A DNA stretch of 64,000 nt, taken from the NCBI GenBank assembly GCA_032622095.1, contig CP136066.1:150860224-150924223 (forward strand), in the 5' to 3' direction. Of this stretch, positions 52,601 to 61,100 are shown piece by piece; position 1 is the first letter of the stretch, and the number at the start of each line of letters is the position of its first letter. The notes under the pieces are model-generated. The model did not search any database. It saw only the letters and a list, made by a program, of their open reading frames with translations, and was not told the origin of the DNA. A program made the position numbers and the translations under genes. The DNA is from Siphonodentalium dalli (Eukaryota > Mollusca > Scaphopoda > Gadilida > Siphonodentaliidae).

Positions 52601-55600
52601 CTGGCCTCAAGCAACACAATGTATTATACAATCAAGCCTTGAAATAGTGTGATAGTGTGTCTGTCATTTGCGGAATGAGGTCCCCCAGAGGGTGACTTTA
52701 GTGACGCTATCCTGCACAGTGGGCTAGCATCACTAAATTCACCCTCTGGGGACCTCATTCTGCTAAGGCCCTCAACTGCTATGGCAGACCTAGGATAAGA
52801 TTGAAGTTCCCCAGTTGAAGTTGATGTTTACCCATTGGACACCTCAATTATGAATTTTATATTCTGCAAATTAGGGGATATAGAAACTTCCTAGAAGGGA
52901 AATGTAACTAACAACTGTGTGGGATAGCATCACTAAATTCACCCTCTGGGGACCTCATTCTGCAAATGACAGACCTCCTATTTGCCATGTTGAACAATAC
53001 ATGATAGATTGTACCTCTTATTAATGATTCTCTGACCTGCAAATGTCAGACACACTAAATTCAGGCAGTTTGTTTAAATTGCTAGCAGTATGTTTATACA
53101 AGCTGTCAGTGACATTGTATTCCTTGATTAATGACCTGTGTTTCTCTCTGTCTATCCACAAAGAGATATCTGCAACTTTAATAGAACAGGTATTAATGTT
53201 GGAAGCTGGAAATGATATCCATTGGAAGGGATGTTGGTTGGGTGTAGGCCACTGTAGGGTGGGGGTGCATCTGGGCCATGTGGGAGGGGGATGGGTAATG
53301 GAATATTTCTGTAATTTCAGAAGATTAAAGATTAAAGTTTCATAAATCTGCAGATGTTATAATGGTGTCACTTTTTCAAATTTTATAACATGGTTTTTTT
53401 TTTTTAGTTATGTCACTGGCTCTGCCCACATTCGACCCAGTGACCTCATTTGAACAAATATGAATAACAGTCCCCCAAAGACCCTTTGTACCAAATATGA
53501 ACCCACTCGGACCAATGAAATTTGAGAAGTTGTTGTAAGAATTACAGAGTTATGGCCCTGGCTTCGCAACTATTTGACCCAGTGACCTCATTTGAACAAA
53601 TCGGAATGAGAGTCACCTAGGGAACATCCACACCAAATATGAACCCATTTGGTCTTACGGTTCCAGAGGAGAAGATGTTCAAAGAATTGTTGACGGACGG
53701 ACGGACGACGGACGAGGAGTGATGACTATAGCTCCACCGGAGACTTCGTCTCAGGTGAGCTAAAAACTGATGATCCACTATGGACAGTCAGACTTGTCAT
53801 CTTTGTCATCAGAGTTCCTAAGACTGTAGAAGGTGGACAAAATTGTGTGTTGCAAAAAAGTTGAAAAAGGGAAATAATTCCATTATGAAGTATCTTCTCA
53901 TGGGTTTGAAATGTATGTTGAAGAAATTGAAGGAGTACAAGGTTGAAGAAATTGAAGGAGTACAAGTTTGACAAAATTATGTTTGTTTAAAAATGCAAAA
54001 GGCGCAAACGCCCTCCACTACAAAAAGTCTGATCCAGTCCATATTAAATCGCAGGTGAACAGGTTCCTATAGTGCCAAGATCAACACAAAATTACTAAAA
54101 ATGAAGGGATACAAGTGTAGACAAAGTTGCTTCCACAGACGGACAAGGTTTCCAGTATATCCAGCCCCACCCTGAAACACCCGCAACGAAACAAAGAGGA
54201 TTGAGAAAGAGATCAGCTGAAAAACTCTCAGCTGAAAAACTCTCAGACAAATGCCTCAGGTTCATCAAGATTACCACAGAAATCGCCAAATACTGACTAT
54301 TCATTACAGCAAGTCAGACTCGTCATCTTTGTCATCACAAAGAGTTCCCGTAAATCTGAATATACTTGTGTTTTCAATAGGATGGCAGGATTTAGTGAAA
54401 TTTTCATGATCATTATAAAACACGGGATGCATTTACTGGGAATATTTTACATTGCTTTCGGAAGCTATTTCTGGATCATGTTACTGATGGAGGATAAACT
54501 AAGCATATGGCTAATTTAACTTGGGAATCACTGCCACTGCAAGAGGAAACAAAGGCCCTTCGGCAACCAACTAGGTATGAGAAGATGGACAACACTCACT
54601 GCAACCAAAAAATAAAAGACTCTTTGGATCTACTTAAGAAATGAATGTTGATTTTTTTACGTTCCATGGAGTATGGATGCCAGTTGGACTAACATAAAAA
54701 TGTCCGACCAACTTGCATGCATACTCCATGGAACGCAACAAAATCAACATTCATTTCCTATGTAGATACATTAAGAACATCCAATCCTTATATATACACA
54801 AAGAAGTTGGGCATGTACATAACACGAGGCAATTTCAACCAACCATTTGTGCGGGCCTGAGAAACAGGAAATTGACATTCGGTGGCCTTACTAATACAAA
54901 CCTGTGTGTTCGGCTGTACATTCTTTTTGACAACTGATGGACGAATGGTATCACAACAGCGATCGGCAGCTTCTTCACTGTATTCTTTACTATTGTAGTG
55001 TCTCTTGTTTGCAAGACATTCTGAAAAGATATCAACCTTTCTATATGTACAAAGAGAAATAAAACTATAAAAGAATTGGATGAAAAATGTTGGCTGTAGG
55101 GCTTGCTGAAGTATCTAGTTATGCAACGAGTAAAATTCAAGATGTCTGCCGGCGGCTTTCTTTTTCATCAGCAATGCCTTTGTAAATAAACAAGACTTCC
55201 CAAAAAGATTTTATATCTCATGATAGATAAATATTGTGTATCCTCATCAAATTTCAGAAGAATAGATTTAATCCATGAAATCACATATAGACAGCTGGCT
55301 AGAATTCAGAATACTTACATTTATCATCTTTTGATCAGAGCTTTGGAGGCCTTGAACAAGGAGTTTGGCCAGTGTGTCAGTTTTAGGCCTTTCAGATAAC
55401 GATGATCCTGAGAAGCTGATAGCATTCAACCGTTGCTCCATTGTGAGCTGAAATAATTATAACAAATGTTGACTAATTCTGGTCCTGACAACACATCCGA
55501 CAACAGTAAACACCAATATTTTTATGCAAGTCTTCTTAACACTTTCATGATGCTGGTGCAGCATTAAAGATGCTGTGCCAGTGCACTCTCTTCAATATGC

Positions 55601-58600
55601 GAGTCTCCCATATGGAGACACATATGTAAGAGAATACACTTGCTTACAAGGTCAAGTAAATAGTGTTAGGTCAATGTACTCTCTTATATATGCGAGGCTC
55701 CCTATGAGAGACTCGCATATATATATGAGAATGCATTGGCACAGGGTTTTAGCAAAATTCAGGAAACACCGGTCATGGAAGGGTTAAAGGCATGTTTGCG
55801 TTACTATTCCACAAATAAAGCACTAGAAACACCTGGTTCTACAAATATTTCATATAAAAGTGTTTTAGAAGATCGACTTATTAAAGTTCTTAAAATAGTA
55901 ACCTTAAGTACCTGTCCCTGGAAAATAATGATTTCTTAAGAGACAGAAGCTTCTGTTAAAGGGACCCAAGGCACTTGCAGTGGGTAAGTGTGCACTGAAC
56001 TTCGATCAATATTATTCAAGTTTGATATTCACCTCTGCTTCTGAAGTTTTCCTTTTCCGTCTTTGGGGTAAGAGATCCATTGCTCTACTTTTTGGTGCCA
56101 TGTCCTTTGGTGCCAACAGTGTGACATCCTTTGAGACTGCTGGAGTTTTAATCTAAAAAACAGAAGTATTTAAATTTTCTAATTAGAGAACTTTCAGACA
56201 ACTATATCAATCTAACACTTAACCTCTTCGCTGCTATAACATCCGTAACTATTACGGACGTAAAAGCATGTCGTGTGCTATATGGTCCATAGTACCTACG
56301 TACCTACTCCAGCACACTAGCAGTGAGCTTTCCGATGAATGGCAACAAGCCATATTTCCGAATAAATCCTGAAAAGTTACCCATAATTCTGCTGTCGATT
56401 ATTTAGGGCATTACTGTAGACTTAGCTATATGATGAAGAAACGATATGGTGGGATGTCAATATTTTTGTTTTCAAAATTGTTCACTGCCGTTATCTCCCT
56501 TTAAGTTTTATTATTTTTAATGAAAAAACATCGTCAATCTATTGAAAATGATGTTTTAAGGTCATTGTCAGTACTGGCACTATTATGTAATGCAGCAATC
56601 CATGGTACATGTATTTATATTGAACATCCCAAAAATGACTGCATGCTACATATTAAATATAAAAGCACATATGAAGTGACACATTTATCCTTGAAATATT
56701 GTTTATTCAGTGATTAAAGCTACAAAGAATTTCCTACTATTTTGACCTATTCAATTTAGAATGACATACCTAATGACATTTGTATAGTTTTGACCTAAAC
56801 CATTCAGAAAATTATAATCAGGCTTGATTCTAGAAAGGAAAATGCATACAATAGCAAGGTATCCAACCTTCGATAGAGAATACTCACACTGGTGACTTCT
56901 GTTTGTGATCGGATATTAACCAGCGTGTGTACCTCTCTAGTTAGCTTCACTGTTGGTTTACTCCTGTCGAATGGCTGAAACATAAGTTAACACTTATTAG
57001 ACTGAGGTGTTTACAGACTTCAATTTGAAGGGAAAACATGTTATTTAACATTTCAATACCATAAGGCCACACAAAGTTTATTACATGTTTCTCGGACAAT
57101 TTTTTTTTCCTTCAAAATCGACAGGCTGTATTGTTTTTTTAGATTAGGGCGCCACCCAGATGCCCAAACACCCAGCCACAAACCTTCCCTCATCAAACCA
57201 GTTTTTATTTTTTTTAATTACTACTAAAAATATGAACTTGCTCAAGGCAAACTCTTGACTGGTGCCTTGCATAACTGTGTTAAAATAAACACATGCAGTA
57301 GACTATTTTATGTGCAAACATCAGGGCTATTAACTCTTTCAGTGCCAGGCTTATTTTGTAGGTTTAGTGCCAGGGAATCTTACGTTTTTCATGGGCATCA
57401 AAATTATTACTATGAATACTTGGTGATAGTTTTGAGTTATAACATGCCCCTAAGTTTGTTTTTAAATTCGCTATAGCATGCTTAAGCATACCCAAAAAAA
57501 ATTCAACCCAAAAAAAACTCCAAAAAAAATAAAATACAAGCAGTCGCAGACGGCGGTTTCCCCCGCCGAATTGCACAGTTGGGGAAGTGCATTCTCAATA
57601 ATGTTTGCGTTCTCAGTATGTGCTAAACAAGAGGTGGGATTTTGTCAAAAAGCCTGGCTTGCAAACTCATTTTAGGCACTGGTCATGGGAACAAATATAC
57701 CAAAAATCTTTTAAATCCGTTGACAATTGTGGAAATTAGTCTTGTGACGTCATCCATTTGCACCAAAAATAATAAACAAAGTCCAATAACTCTGCTAAAA
57801 ATATCTGGCCGGACCTGGTTTGCGAACTCATTCTAGATACTGGTCATGTGAACTCATATACCAAAAATCTTAGAAATCCGTTGACATTTGTGGAAATGAC
57901 CCCTGTGACGTCGTCTATTTGCTATTTGGTAAATTCGACAAAAATAATAAACAAAGTCCAATAACTCCGGTAAAAATATCTGGCCAGACCTGGCTTGCGA
58001 AATAATTCTAGGTAATGGTCAGGTGAACTCATACACCAAATATCTTTGAAATCCGTTTACATTTGTTCAAGTTATGACTCTTACAAATTCGGGACGGACA
58101 GACGGACGGAACCCATTACTATATGCCCCGCAAATTTTAAATTTGGCGGGGGATAAAATTTGAGTTTTAAATTTTTTTTTTAGGGCCGATCTCTTATCGG
58201 CCCTGGCACTATACAGACCGTAAATTATCGGCCCACTGGCACTGAAAGAGTTAAGTTAGTGATATTAAAATAAATGAAATGGTTTGTTTACAATTTCAGT
58301 ATTTAAAAGGACCCCCACAACCAAATACAACTAAAACAATACCTACTATTTTTTCAAACGAAGGTTTGATGAAGTTGCCATACACAATGAGAATAGATTT
58401 AAGATGATCATCACAGACACAGGAAGCTAAAACTGGCACTTGGTTTGACAAGATGTCTTTGGATGCAGGACTTGAAATTTGCACAGTAACTTTGGGCTGT
58501 AGAGGTGCTTTCAATCGCCTGCAAGTATTTAAGAGATATTTGGTCAATACAGAATGGAGTATATGAAAAACATTCTCTCATAAGATTTAGCCCAGAGGGG

Positions 58601-59666
58601 GAGATGACAAATATAGCATGTTTTGGCAGACAATGTGTTCTTACTTATCACCATTAAACCTTTTTCATGTTGCAAAAATTATATATCGCCTAAAGAAGGC
58701 AGGTCATGCAAAGTAACAATTTATTACACTCCTATGTGCGATTTCCATTGAAAAGGCCATTAATTAAAAATGGTAATGTCACTAGGGAATTATGTCATTT
58801 CTCCTGACGTCATGTCGCTTACTGAACTAGACAAATTTTCTGTGGTTGATCTTTCTCCACATCGAGACTTTCATGCATTAATTCTGGGTATTTTAATCAT
58901 ATTTGGCAAACCAAATTGATGCAGAAGTGTAATAAATAGAATAATCAATTATGTTAAATAATTCACTCGAGGCGAGAGACTTTTAGGTAAGAAACTCGTC
59001 CTTCTTACCGACGTCTCTCGCCTCTCGTGAATTATTTAATGTAATTCTCGAAACCAATTGATTACTCTCTATGTATCACCTGCTTTGGTTGACAATAAAT
59101 GCGCATGTGAACTATGCTAATTATCAGTATAATCTCAGCCCTGTTAATTAGGGTCGGCTATCGGCTGAACCGAGGATAAAATAAAATGGATTGATTTAAA
59201 AAAAATATCGCTGCAGAGTTCTTTGTGTCGCACTACAGACAGCAAAAATTCATTGTTGAATGCCAAGGACTACTGAGATTATAATGACTACACGTGTGTC
59301 TTGATAATCAGCAATTTAAAGCCAGAACCAACCAAGGTCTGCCGCGATAATGGGCCAAGTTCAAATTGTAAACTGAAGTTACATGTATGTGTAGAGCATG
59401 CAACTATGTGGCTCTGAGGCTCCCTATGGGAGACTAGCATTTATAAGAGAATGCACTGGCACAGGGTCTTTGATGATGCACCACTCCCGTAATGAAAGGG
59501 TTAAAGGAACAAAGCCAATAATTAGATTCTGTATGTTGTAACTGAGAAATGGAACCCTGAATAAATTTTAAATATTTTCACAGAAGGAAAGTAGTACATA
59601 CCCATTGAGAAGATGTTCAAATATCAGAAGGAGGCCATTTCTGGTGACCACTAACAGCAACAGAGG
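34547..59666 (-). CDS. WDR43: WD repeat-containing protein 43 (UTP5), C-terminal 370 residues, eleven exons
   Basis: Component of the t-UTP/UTP-A subcomplex of the small-subunit processome, acting in the nucleolus in pre-18S rRNA transcription and processing. Exons in transcript order are 59602-59666, 58347-58518, 56888-56974, 56033-56152, 55319-55447, 54902-55020, 42081-42144, 41182-41295, 39637-39709, 38624-38688 and 34547-34651. All join in phase, giving 370 residues plus TGA (family length about 680). Order along the protein: the end of the WD40 propeller (LLIFEHLLNG), VYGNFIKPSFEK, a basic linker (QRRKRK), the UTP12-type helical domain (VLQTRDTTIVKNTVKKLP, VKWLKMVLTVHTSYL, LYQMMESR), then an acidic tail (SSDESE, DDDDAMDVNDESD). 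The propeller exons and start lie right of the window. One intron is 12.7 kb and full of repeats. Identification rests on recognised similarity to animal WDR43. Confidence 0.95.
35469..35642. mobile_element. 'CTTCC'-type TTAA MITE, shortened copy
   Basis: The left end is mutated (TTGACCCTTCCATGATTGG); the right TTAA is at 35639-35642. Both hairpins are reduced to short cores (GCATTCTCCCATATAAGAG), so the copy is 174 bp instead of about 260. Confidence 0.75.
35643..36257 (-). other. WDR43 intron, nothing recognised
   Basis: AT-rich intron sequence without visible repeat structure. Confidence 0.45.
36258..36503. mobile_element. 'CTTCC'-type TTAA MITE, diverged copy
   Basis: The right TTAA is at 36500-36503. 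It contains GCGCCAATGCATTCTCTTAT and CGAGGCTCTCTATGGGAG hairpin halves. The left terminus is degraded. Confidence 0.75.
36504..36957 (-). other. WDR43 intron, nothing recognised
   Basis: Frames at 36675-36893 (-) and 36748-37059 (+) are short and unlike known proteins. Confidence 0.4.
36958..37669 (+). mobile_element. Helitron-like non-autonomous element 1
   Basis: Starts TCTATTATATATTTTGG after an A. Ends with a short GC hairpin (CCCGGACGAAGTCGGG), then CACCTTCTAG, followed by T. The TC start, CTAG end, hairpin 8-12 nt before the end and A/T insertion site are Helitron features. Internal direct repeats of CGGAAACGGGTGGAGC occur at about 37483 and 37597. No Rep/helicase frame is visible. Confidence 0.75.
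37670..38580 (+). mobile_element. Helitron-like non-autonomous element 2, head-to-tail with element 1
   Basis: Starts TCTAATATATATTTTGG directly at the end of element 1. Ends CCCGGACTAAGTCGGG hairpin plus CACCTGCTAG, followed by T. Ends match element 1 while the middle differs. Tandem 3'-to-5' junctions are typical of Helitron families. Confidence 0.75.
38624..38688 (-). CDS. WDR43: WDR43 exon (acidic stretch)
   Basis: 65 bp, acceptor TATCGACAG, donor GTAAGA. It encodes ESSDESEIMDIESILHSPA and ends SE. It lies 43 bp from the right end of Helitron-like element 2. Confidence 0.9.
38689..39636 (-). other. WDR43 intron, nothing recognised
   Basis: Ordinary AT-rich intron. No C/D-box snoRNA was recognised by eye. 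Confidence 0.45.
39637..39709 (-). CDS. WDR43: WDR43 exon (linker to acidic tail)
   Basis: 73 bp, acceptor CCCTTTTAG, donor GTAAGT. It encodes VAAQNEGEEEQVQSVQPPL followed by LMYQD and one base of the next codon. Confidence 0.9.
39710..41181 (-). other. WDR43 intron, degenerate repeats and a GA microsatellite
   Basis: Loosely repeated ACAAGATGGCTCCCATCTAG-like units at about 40010, 40120 and 40250 (period about 120 bp), and a (GA)n run near 40344-40360. 40860-40920 carries CGGACGGACAG. Confidence 0.5.
41182..41295 (-). CDS. WDR43: WDR43 exon (UTP12 domain end)
   Basis: 114 bp, acceptor TTCTTGTAG, donor GTACAT. It encodes FPEIVEIFDSLYQMMESR and the helix ending LDLILSQ, matching the end of the helical domain in animal WDR43. 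Confidence 0.95.
41296..42080 (-). other. WDR43 intron, nothing recognised
   Basis: No repeat or RNA structure recognised; short frames only. Confidence 0.45.
42081..42144 (-). CDS. WDR43: WDR43 exon (VLTVHTSYL segment)
   Basis: 64 bp, acceptor ATTTGACAG, donor GTAAGT. It encodes SQLVVKWLKMVLTVHTSYL and then MT, a highly characteristic UTP12-domain helix pair. It is separated from the preceding exon by a 12.7-kb intron. Confidence 0.97.
42145..42659 (-). other. Start of repeat-built WDR43 intron
   Basis: Includes a poly(G) run at 42516-42528 and two direct copies of CTCCATTCTCTTTGAGAGTG-like sequence (about 42495 and 42610). Confidence 0.5.
42660..43640. repeat. Intron array block 1 (exon-like cassette family)
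   Basis: Holds one full cassette (about 42926-43030, with GCCTCGGGTTCATAAAGAC and GTCAGACTCGTCATCTTTG). It also has two copies of the linker containing GAAATATACATGCCAGGATT or a close variant, with a poly(C) run at about 43258. The same modules recur at 44640-47370, 50090-51425 and 53760-54345. Confidence 0.75.
43641..44097 (-). other. WDR43 intron, diverged array modules
   Basis: Contains linker-like sequence (ACACCACATTATGCAAAACA, ACAAAATGGCACTAC) also seen at 46390-46435 and 51290-51330. Confidence 0.55.
44098..44630. mobile_element. TTAA-flanked element ('GGGCGGC' type)
   Basis: 533 bp with TTAA at 44098-44101 and 44627-44630. Inverted ends are AGGCACGGGCGGCGTT and, inverted, AGATACGGGCGGCCTT. 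The right flank (ATAAAGTC) matches a TTAA present in paralogous array units (about 43412), which supports the boundary. The frame at 44393-44713 is not a recognisable transposase. Confidence 0.7.
44631..47370. repeat. Intron array block 2: five full and one partial exon-like cassettes
   Basis: Units of about 380-590 bp in tandem. Cassettes are near 44940, 45195 (partial), 45605, 45993, 46465 and 47058. Each full cassette contains ACAAATGCCTCGGGTTCATC or a close variant, AATCGTCAAAAACTGA and CAGTCAGACTCGTCATC. The linkers have AGATAAGCTGATTCCAGTAT and a C-rich run. All open frames here are repeat by-products. Confidence 0.8.
47371..48185 (-). other. WDR43 intron with end of repeat 'A' and poly(C)
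   Basis: 47365-47460 matches the AGTCAATGACTGTGGGTCG end of repeat 'A'. A poly(C) run lies at 48099-48113. Nothing else was recognised. Confidence 0.5.
48186..49310. repeat. 'CTCATTCTGC' repeats plus a recent 141-bp tandem duplication
   Basis: Palindromic modules (GCAGAATGAGGTCCCCAAAA and AATTCACCCTCTGGGG) at 48207-48295, 48902-48985 and about 49200-49290. Within it, 48601-48741 and 48742-48882 are nearly identical direct copies (CAAGCCAATATACACCGCC). Part of repeat 'A' is at 48290-48560. Confidence 0.7.
49311..50046 (-). repeat. Segment duplicated at 52976-53765, ending in repeat 'A'
   Basis: GCTAGCAGTTACAATG, ATCTGCAACTTTAATAG, GGAAGGGATGTTGGTTGGG and the terminal CCGGAGACTTCGTCTCAG are shared in order with 53040-53760. 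Confidence 0.8.
50090..51425. repeat. Intron array block 3: exon-like cassettes
   Basis: Cassettes near 50210, 50390 (partial), 50825 and 51368 (partial), poly(C) at 50751-50771, same linkers as block 2. It is followed directly by repeat 'A' at 51424. Confidence 0.8.
51424..53765 (-). repeat. Unclassified long repeat 'A', long copy with inserted modules
   Basis: The first 1.15 kb is a close copy of 27268-28600. From about 52570 to 53340 it contains 'CTCATTCTGC' modules and the segment shared with 48.9-49.7 kb. It ends CTTCGTCTCAGGTGAGC like the copy at 29375. Confidence 0.75.
52640..52975. repeat. 'CTCATTCTGC' element with palindromes at both ends
   Basis: 52670-52765 folds on itself (GGAATGAGGTCCCCCAGAGG against CCTCTGGGGACCTCATTC). 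A second half-palindrome is at 52925-52972, about 160 bp beyond the first. Confidence 0.7.
53766..54345. repeat. Intron array block 4: diverged cassettes
   Basis: A partial cassette at 53766-53835 and a full, diverged one at about 54230-54345, with linkers between. A short duplication of GCTGAAAAACTCTCA occurs at 54217 and 54232. Confidence 0.7.
54638..54765. repeat. Palindromic element
   Basis: Arms at about 54638-54690 and 54707-54763 (AATGAATGTTGATTTTT with GTTCCATGGAGTATGGATGC, against their complements) with a loop of about 16-20 nt. Confidence 0.8.
54902..55020 (-). CDS. WDR43: WDR43 exon (UTP12 domain start)
   Basis: 119 bp, acceptor TCTTTTCAG, donor GTTTGT (less common). It encodes NVLQTRDTTIVKNTVKKLPI, VIPFVHQLSKRM and two bases of a serine codon. 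It precedes the 12.7-kb intron. Confidence 0.97.
55319..55447 (-). CDS. WDR43: WDR43 exon
   Basis: 129 bp, acceptor TATTTCAG, donor GTAAGT. It encodes LTMEQRLNAISFSGSSL and then TLAKLLVQGLQSSDQKMIN, matching the helical start of the C-terminal domain (EERL and LLTQGLES in the human protein). Confidence 0.95.
55536..55787. mobile_element. 'CTTCC'-type TTAA MITE, copy 3
   Basis: 252 bp, TTAA at 55536-55539 and 55784-55787. The right hairpin (55674-55740) is nearly perfect through GCGAGGCTCCCTATGAGAG. It sits in the intron between WDR43 exons at 55447 and 56033. Confidence 0.88.
56033..56152 (-). CDS. WDR43: WDR43 exon (basic linker)
   Basis: 120 bp, acceptor GTTTTTTAG, donor GTGAAT. It encodes IKTPAVSKDVTLLAPKDM and the basic stretch LPQRRKRKTSEAE, a probable nuclear/nucleolar targeting segment. 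Confidence 0.9.
56219..56412. mobile_element. Partial 'CTCTTCGCTG' TTAA element next to a mariner-MITE arm
   Basis: TTAA at 56219-56222, then CCTCTTCGCTGCTA and GTCCGTAACTATTACGGACG as in 29806-30138, to about 56330. From about 56380 the sequence matches one arm of the 16385-16513 MITE (TACCCATAATTCTGCTG, GGGCATTACTGTA). Confidence 0.65.
56888..56974 (-). CDS. WDR43: WDR43 exon
   Basis: 87 bp, acceptor ATGTTTCAG, donor GTGAGT. It encodes PFDRSKPTVKLTREVHTLVN and the segment ending EVTS. Less conserved linker region; assigned by phase and position. Confidence 0.85.
57330..58254. mobile_element. TTAA-flanked element ('CTCTTTCAGTGCC' type)
   Basis: 925 bp. TTAA at 57330-57333 and 58251-58254, perfect 15-bp inverted ends CTCTTTCAGTGCCAG. 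The interior has two or three tandem units of about 190 bp (TCCAATAACTCTGC, AAATATCTGGCC, AAATCCGTTGACA) and GACGGACGG. No transposase. TTAA specificity and GTGCC ends resemble the 1.56-kb element at 61101-62656. It is in a WDR43 intron. Confidence 0.9.
58347..58518 (-). CDS. WDR43: WDR43 exon
   Basis: 172 bp, acceptor ACTTGCAG, donor GTAGGT. It encodes RLKAPLQPKVTVQISSPA and then VYGNFIKPSFEKI, matching the conserved segment after the propeller. An alternative donor GTATTG 4 bp downstream would break the frame into the next exon, so the upstream one is chosen. Confidence 0.95.
58519..59400 (-). other. WDR43 intron with one palindrome
   Basis: 58949-59047 folds on itself (AAATAATTCACTCGAGGCGA against TCGCCTCTCGTGAATTATTT, loop about 30 nt). 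Otherwise nothing recognised. Confidence 0.6.
59410..59504. mobile_element. 'CTTCC'-type TTAA MITE, right-end fragment
   Basis: Contains GGCTCCCTATGGGAGAC, AGAGAATGCACTGGCACAGG and the terminal TTAA at 59501-59504. Confidence 0.75.
59602..59666 (-). CDS. WDR43: WDR43 exon (end of WD40 region), first in window
   Basis: 65 bp, acceptor ATTTTATAG, donor GTATGT. It encodes PLLLLVVTRNGLLLIFEHLL and NG, matching the blade ending LFEHILNG in the human protein. Upstream exons were not found up to base 64000. Confidence 0.9.
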
Positions 59667-59789
59667 CTATAAAATAAACGATAAAACATTCATTAGAAAT
59701 TTCACCAGCAAAGTAATAAGAACAATTCTGCATTGGTAAATAATATCAAATCACAAAATGCAGGACCAGCGAAGGTCAAGTATGAAAAT

Positions 59790-60175
59790 AGTGTGTGTCT
59801 GACATTTGCAGAATGAGGTCCCCCAGAGGTTGAATTTAGTGACACTATCCTGCACAGTGGGCTAGCATCTCCAAAATCACCATCTGGGAACCTCATTCTG
59901 CTTAGGCCTCAACTGCTATGGGAGACTTAGGGTCAGATTGAAGTTTCCCAGTTGATGTTCACCCATTCGTCACATCGGTTATGCATTTTATCTTCTGCAA
60001 ATTAGGAAACTGAACTGAAGGGGAAAAGTAACTAAAACTATGTTAATTTGAGACTATAGATAAGATGAGACCTAAGCAGAATGAGGTCCCCAGAGGGTGA
60101 ATTTGGTGCTGCTAATCCAGTGATGGGTAACATCACTAAATTCACCTTCTAGGGACCTCATTTTGCAAATGTAAG
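59790..60175. repeat. 'CTCATTCTGC' element, best-preserved copy
   Basis: A palindrome at each end: 59805-59902 and 60077-60173, each with GCAGAATGAGGTCCCC facing GGGACCTCATTNTGC. They are separated by about 170 bp containing ATGCATTTTATCTTCTGC. Same layout as the copies at 34845-35110 and 52640-52975. Confidence 0.75.
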
Positions 60176-60189
60176 AGACGCATTTCCAG

Positions 60190-60600
60190 GGGTCCTGCCA
60201 GCTCATGGACTAAAAGCATTTTCTGTTACAGTTCATGTTGTCAATATCATTTTCAACATAATCGGTTTGTATTGTCCAAGACCAAGAAGACAAAACTTGT
60301 ATTAACATAATGAAATATTCTGTATTTTGCTGTATTACAAATATAAAACAATGGATGTGCAATATATAATTATACAGCTAGTTGAAAAAAAGATGGATTT
60401 CTGGCATGTCCAAGTGTGTTTGAGAATGGACACCATGACGATACCAAACTTCAGTAACACTTGTGATAATGTATCTGGTTGTTACAATCTGACATGTTAT
60501 AATATCATACAGACTGTCAAAACCAGAACTCGTAACCAAGCTTGATCAATATACTGACAATTAAAGACGTAAGAGACAAAATTTGATGAGTTGGAAATAA
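60190..60600. repeat. Duplicated segment, copy 1 (uninterrupted)
   Basis: From GGGGTCCTGCCAGCTCATGG to GAGTTGGAAAT. Repeats at 62859-64000 with high identity, where an insertion interrupts it. The duplicated frame 60327-60545 (ending KTRTRNQA) is shared but not a recognised protein. Confidence 0.85.
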
Positions 60601-61100
60601 TCCACTGATGAGATGAACAATGCTCTAGCACACACCAGAAGACATTTTCAGTTTTTCTGGACAAATACTGATGTTACAAAAGATTTTTAAAAAATAATTT
60701 GTTCCAATTTAGTGCTAAAAAGGTAGCACTATGTCTTAGCTTCACAATAATATATACATTTATGTACATTTGTCAAGATTTTCTCTTAATAATTGCATCA
60801 AACTGCCTTAAAAACAGCGGCCATGTTGGACGCCATCTTGTCTCGTGTGTACACGGCCACTTTTTTTTCATGTTAACATTGCTTAATAGTTGAGGGACAT
60901 AATAAGGAAGAAAATGAGTGGGGTGAAATTAAGTCATGTGGTCAGGGGTACCCTATCAGATCCCAGACTGTTATATTTGTGTTTTCATCGCCGTTGTGTG
61001 ACCTTTTGACCTCTGGTGACGTCATCAATGAAAAAGTTATATATTTTTTTGCTACCAGTGGATAGAGTACTCAAATACCTACAAAATGACACATCACCTC
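60601..61100. other. WDR43 intron, nothing recognised
   Basis: Contains one ATGTTGGACGCCATCTTG stretch but no repeat match or gene. Confidence 0.45.

Noticed and set aside
34652-59601. Intronic C/D-box snoRNAs
   Set aside because: Human WDR43 hosts SNORD53 and SNORD92, so I looked on the minus strand for RTGATGA and CTGA pairs with terminal stems in the introns. None was convincing by eye. A snoRNA covariance or snoscan-type search would decide.
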